Source: Aldrovandia affinis
Lineage: Eukaryota; Chordata; Actinopteri; Notacanthiformes; Halosauridae
Assembly: GCA_029706075.1 (NCBI GenBank)
Contig: JAINUG010000011.1
Span: forward strand, 9,491,001 to 9,555,000
DNA length: 64,000 nt
Direction of reading: 5' to 3'
Shown piece after piece: positions 41,893-47,800 of this stretch. A model generated the notes under the pieces. The model was given only the letters and a program-made list of their open reading frames with translations, did no database searches and had not been told where the DNA came from. The stretch's first letter is position 1. Every line of letters begins with the position of its first letter. Position numbers and translations under genes: made by a program.

Positions 41893-44800
41893 GAGATGTG
41901 TATTTGCAATGGCAACAAAACGTTTTGCATCAGTTTTGCGTTTTGCATCAGTCGCGAAAAAAATAGTTTTTGAAAAACTTACATTTGTCATTGAAATGTC
42001 ATGGAAAATGTACATTTGATTTGAGTTGGAACCTTGTAGACAACATGGTTAAATTAAATTGACAATGAAGCCTTGTTATGCTTTCACCTCTACTGTTATT
42101 GATATAACTACATTTTTCTGGTTGCACCTACAGCCCAGAGCAATGGCCAAATCCTGTTCAACCACAACACTGCTCTCTCCAGCAATGGCTACAGCCAGTA
42201 CCACACTGTGCACAAGGACTCTGGCCTGTACAAGGACCTGCTGCACAAGCTGCACTTGTCCAAGGTTGGGGACTGTATGGGGGAGGTTGGGGACCAACCT
42301 ATCCGCCGTAACAACAGCTACACCTCGTACACCATGGCTCTCTATGGCATGCACAGCGACTTCAAGCAGAAGGAGCCTGGTGAGGAAGGAGATATGGAGA
42401 GGAAGGGAGCACATATGGACACAACGGCTGTTTGCGGGCCACTCGACAGTCTGGGAGAGGGAGAGAAGGGGCTGGACATGGGCAATGAAGCCAGTTGCCA
42501 GGCATCACAGGAGGAGGACGGGTTGGAGGTTGACCGGCCAGAAGTCTCTCTCCTCTTCCAGTTCCTTCAGATTCTCACCGCCTGCTTTGGCTCCTTTGCT
42601 CACGGAGGCAATGATGTCAGGTAGGTAAATGGATGGGTTGTGGAAAGGGTGGATGCAGGGTACTTATTTTCACTTTAGCTAAACACGTATTTATAGCTTA
42701 ATAAATTGGGACCTGAAATTTCCACATGAGAAATGTATATTACCCCATCAAAATGTTTTGGCTAAATATATATTTATGCATACATAGGCGTAGGTTTTTG
42801 GGGGGCCGGGGGGACGTGGGCCCCCACCCCAATATTGAGAGGAGGAGGTAATGCCCCACCAATATTATCCGACCTCACAATCTTGTATTAAATCACTGAC
42901 GTTATCAAAGCAAATCTTTGAAAATGGAGCAATTGCCTTGCTTTATTGCTATCATAGACACCCCCCCTGATATCTTTTTTAACCCTTGCGTTATGTTAGA
43001 AAGTTGTTTCTGTCCCGTGTGTTCGTGGGTCAATTTTGACCCATGATTTAACTCAGTCCAAAACACTCAAAAACAATGACTATCATCCAATATTGTTTTT
43101 ACTACATCATAACTAACTTATTATGCATTCATAACCATACAATCCTGTTGTAATTTTATTTTATGGCCCCAAGACACATTATTTCAATGCACTGCTGGGT
43201 CTTCCCGGACCCGAACACCAAAGCATACACTTTTTTTTAGAGAGACCTTCAGAATTGTCTAAAATGGTCCAAATCAGTTTTGTAGTGTTTATATAGCTGT
43301 TGTGGAGGATATCATGAAGCCTTGTTCCAAAAAAAAAAACTAGATAGTAGTTATTATATAATTTTTCACTTGAAACAGGTCACGGTGGACCCTAACACCA
43401 AAGCATACAATTTGTTTTAGAGAGACCTTCAGAATTGTCTAAAATGGTCAAAATCTGTTTTGTAGTGTTTATATAGCTGTTGTGGAGGATATCATGAAGC
43501 CTTGTTCCAAAAAAAAAACTAGATAGTAGTTATTATATAATTTTTCATGAAACAGGTCACGGTGGACCTAACACCAAAGCATACAATTTGTTTTAGAGAG
43601 ACCTTCAGAATTGTCTAAAATTGTCAAAATCTGTTTTGTAGTGTTTATATAGCTGTTGTGGAGGATATCATGAAGCCTTGTTCCAAAAAAAAACTAGATG
43701 GTAGTTGTTATATAATTTTTAACTTTTTTAACGGTGGACCCTAACATAACAGAAGGGTTTTAATCATGCAATGGTACAGATGTTTGTTTTGTGCTTAATT
43801 TGGATCGGATGTGCTGGTTGCCTTCATTCGCTATTAAGATAGGTAAGTTGTTAGTTGAAATCAGATTGTTATGCAGATTGATGCCCATGTCTTTAGTCCC
43901 CAAGAAGGTCCTTGAACTCAACTCCATCTAAATCAATGTTCTGCAAGTCAACTTCAGCAAGCTACCTTGCAAATTTACTTGCAGAATTGTTGTGTGGACA
44001 ACCAGAGCCGGTCTGGTAGAGACGCGGGTTTTGAACCACGTCCCTGTCAGGCAGCGCACATTTTATCGGACCAGCCAAAATATGGTGCTTTAGACCACTA
44101 CGCTATCCGCCGCCCCCGTGTTGCCAAATCTTGATTAAACTACCGTCATTCAGATCAGAAAACAGACATAAGAAATGTCCTTATACGGAAGCATCATGCG
44201 AGTATTAGTCTTTTTGGCTAGCTAGCGATTTGAATGTCTGTATTGTTAGTAATAGTTAGCTGAATAGTGTAGCAAACTAACAGTCACTGCCTGTGGTCAT
44301 GCAGAACCTTGGCTACATTCCAGAGGGGTGTAACCTAACACAAGCACAAACTTTATCTCTTAGATCAAACCGTTATCTGTAAGGAATTCATAGCTTCCAG
44401 TAACATGCGCAAAAATGTGTTACAGGGCTGTACGTTAACTTTTTTTGCCCGTAGCACTGGTGCTACAGAGTTTGATAGTTTTGTAGCACAGGCCAACAAC
44501 TTGTAGCACAAGTATAAAACGTCTCTAAAATCTCTAAAAACAGAGGAGAGCTGGCTCGGGAGGGAGAGCTGGCTCGGGTCCACCAAGAAGCACGGAAAAA
44601 GAACCGTGGGTGGGTGGGCGAGTTCCGTTTCGGAGGAAAATTGGAGGTCGCTGCCTACGGAGAATTGGCTTGCCTCGAGTAGTCGAGAGACGGACCCATG
44701 TGGGGAGGGTTAATCGAAATAAATAGAGGGTGCAATTGGCTACCAAATTGGGAGAAAAATTGGAAAGAATCTGAAACAAATACTTTTTTTTTTTAAGTAA

Positions 44801-47800
44801 TGAAAATAACTATTGTACGGAAACAAAGATACTAGGGTAAAGATTTATTCATCTATTCATGAATATATTCATTTAAAAAAGGATTTGTTTGTTATTCATT
44901 TGTGTTTTTATTTTTTCATTGAGGAATACCTTTTGATGCTGGGTAAGAATACATTTATTTTTGGACCCTTTAAGTTTGTATACTGTAGTTATTGTTATTT
45001 GCAAGGTCAGTTGGATTTGCAGATGGTAGTAGCTTAAACTGGGTGTCAGGGTGCGATATGGGGGGGGCTCAATGAGTAGTAGTAGTAAACGGTAATATAC
45101 ATGTGGCAGTAACCAAGCTGAATTGAGGTATGATTTATAAAATAATCAACTAAAAAAATCATTAAAAAATCATTTTAACAAACAGAATTATTTTGAATTG
45201 CATTTTGAATGTTTTCAAGCCTTATGCTTGGATCTCCTTAATCATTAGTTGCAGCAATATTTATTATTATTGTTATTATTATTATGAATAATAATAATAA
45301 TCATTTGTATTTACAGTGAAGTCAGTTAACATCTTAAGACTGATGAATTGATGGTTTGAAACCCCATTAGCTCAACTCCTTCTCTCCTCTTCTCTCTCTC
45401 TCTCTTAGTAATGCTATCGGCCCTCTGGTGGCCCTCTGGCTGGTGTATGATACTGGGATGGTGACCTCTAACGCTCCCACGCCCATCTGGCTGCTGCTGT
45501 ACGGGGGCGTGGGGATCTGTGCGGGGCTCTGGGTGTGGGGGCGCAGGGTCATTGAGACTCTGGGCAAGGACCTGACCCCCATCACTCCTTCCAGGTACCA
45601 CCCCTTACTTTTCCCCAAAATAGACATCTTAGTATCTGCTTGGTAATGCTTTGATCCTTTCAGTTTATTAACTCAATGCATTCTGAGAAATGCATTTATT
45701 AATTTATTTTTGAAAGATAAAAAAAAATCTGAATTAATCAATAAATATTGATTCAAATATTTATTCCTTTTTTTGGAACCAATTAGTATTCCCATTATTA
45801 TTATTTTATGTATTTATTTGAAAGCCTCACTGTTTTCATAAGCCCTCTCACTGGTCACTGATCTCACTGGTCCCATGTCGTCATGTGAGGAGCTTCTGAG
45901 ACAAGTTTACTAGGTATCTACCCAACTCTTTTAGCTGTAGCTACTTAGTACACTAGCCAATGCCCATACGGTTTCTGATGTATTTATACCATAGATATAT
46001 ACTATAAAAGATTTATATGGGTTCAAAAGCTTTAAAGTAGCTCTCTATAAAGGGTTTGACAGTTATGATGGATTCATGCCCATACAAGCTAGTGTCAGAC
46101 AGACAGAGGTACTCTGGACCCTACAATCACAAGATGCATGCTATCTTGCTGCGCCCAAATTTTCACAACTTAAATTCAGCAGCAGAGCTATTAGCTCATT
46201 TATTGCTTTTCAAATATGAGATTCCACATAATAACTATAAAAGCTTACTTTATTGTATGTTTGTTGTGTCCACATGCTATTTGATACATAAACTAAAATG
46301 TGTTTCTTTTCAAATGATACTGTGGAGGACGTCGGCCACGTGGGAGTGGCATGGTTGCCTGTGTTTTACATGTGGAGGAGGCCTTTGGAGCAGGGAGACT
46401 TTCCGGGGGCAGGTTTGGCACTCTCACAGGGTGTGAGAGTGAACTGTCACCCAGAAGGTTGCTCCAAAGGCCATAGTTGATTTAAGTATTATTTAATTGG
46501 TGTCAATCAGTTAATTGATATGGAAGTCAATTGACCCTTCGCTAAACCCCTTAGTTATTGTTGCTAAGTCCGTCAAGCTTTCGGAGCCAGCATGGCGCTC
46601 GCACTGTCGCTAACTGCACTTCCTGGAGAAATATTGTCACATTTTTGGAAAATAGAAAAAGCGATTTCAGATAGAAGCAGACAGAACGGTCTACAATTTG
46701 CATTTGAAGGTTATATTCAAGATATCACACTGACTCAGCAACAAAATGACGTAAAAAAAATTAAGATAGAAGTGAAAGCCTACAGATCACAGAGTAAAAG
46801 TGAACCACTGCATCACCTGGCGATTGAGACAGAGGACAACGACATTAAGGAGCAACACTGTTCCTGTAAAGCTGGGTAGGTCTCTATTCACTATTACAAT
46901 CATTAAAAAGCAAAATCAGTAGACCTATATAACGTTACATTCAGTAGTAAGTTAGCTAGCATTAGCTAACTAACGTAACATTAGTAGCCTATAGTGTGCT
47001 GTAACGACATTACTCTGGTTAGCTCCACAGGTAGCTCCATACCCTGGACCTCTGTAAAGCAAAAAATATCAGCAGTGTGTCAGCCCAGTCCTCCACAAGA
47101 TTTGGGTACTCGGGACTGGGCTTCCCATTGACAAAGTGCTGAAATAGTAATGAAAAAATAGTATTACATTTACCTACATCAAGGTAACGTTACCCACAGG
47201 TTTTTTAGAGCTTGACTGTAACATCTTAACGTTAGCAAGCTGTCTGGATCACGAATAACAAAGCTAACATTTAGTCTAACTTTACCAACGTTGCAACCCG
47301 GAGCTGTATATCCAGACCGTAGCCACGTTAGCTTAGCTGGCTAACACTTTTCAGGATTTGATTTTGGTTTTGTAAAGGAAAAAAACGTATATCTCCTTCC
47401 AACCTCTCTGGGTAAGGAGTGTCACTGTTACACGTGCCCCAGGCACAACGTTTAACCATAATTTGCTAAAAATCCGCAAAACCAGCTCGAAAATGAAGAA
47501 AATCTCTAATTTTTACGTCAAAGTCAATGGAGCGCAGCAAAAAAGTGTCGGACCTCTGTCGGAGCCTGTAAAATACGGCGCTGTGATTGGTCAGTTTGCG
47601 TTTTCTGGGCGTGGTTTAGCGAAGGGTCAATTGGCTGATTGGGTGTCTGTGTGAGAATGTGAGTGGGTGTGGTCTGTCAATTGTTGAGTGATTGATAAAT
47701 GGGTGATTGCCTCACGAGTCCCACCTGAGCCAGGCAGAAAGTGAGCCTATTTAAGAGCAGGTGGGGCGAGTGGGGAATCAGTTAGTCTTTGTCTTGCATG

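Noticed and set aside
42208-42624. Second reading frame across slc20a1 exon 7 (plus 42059-42628)
   Set aside because: Shadow of the conserved PiT-1 frame; no family resemblance.
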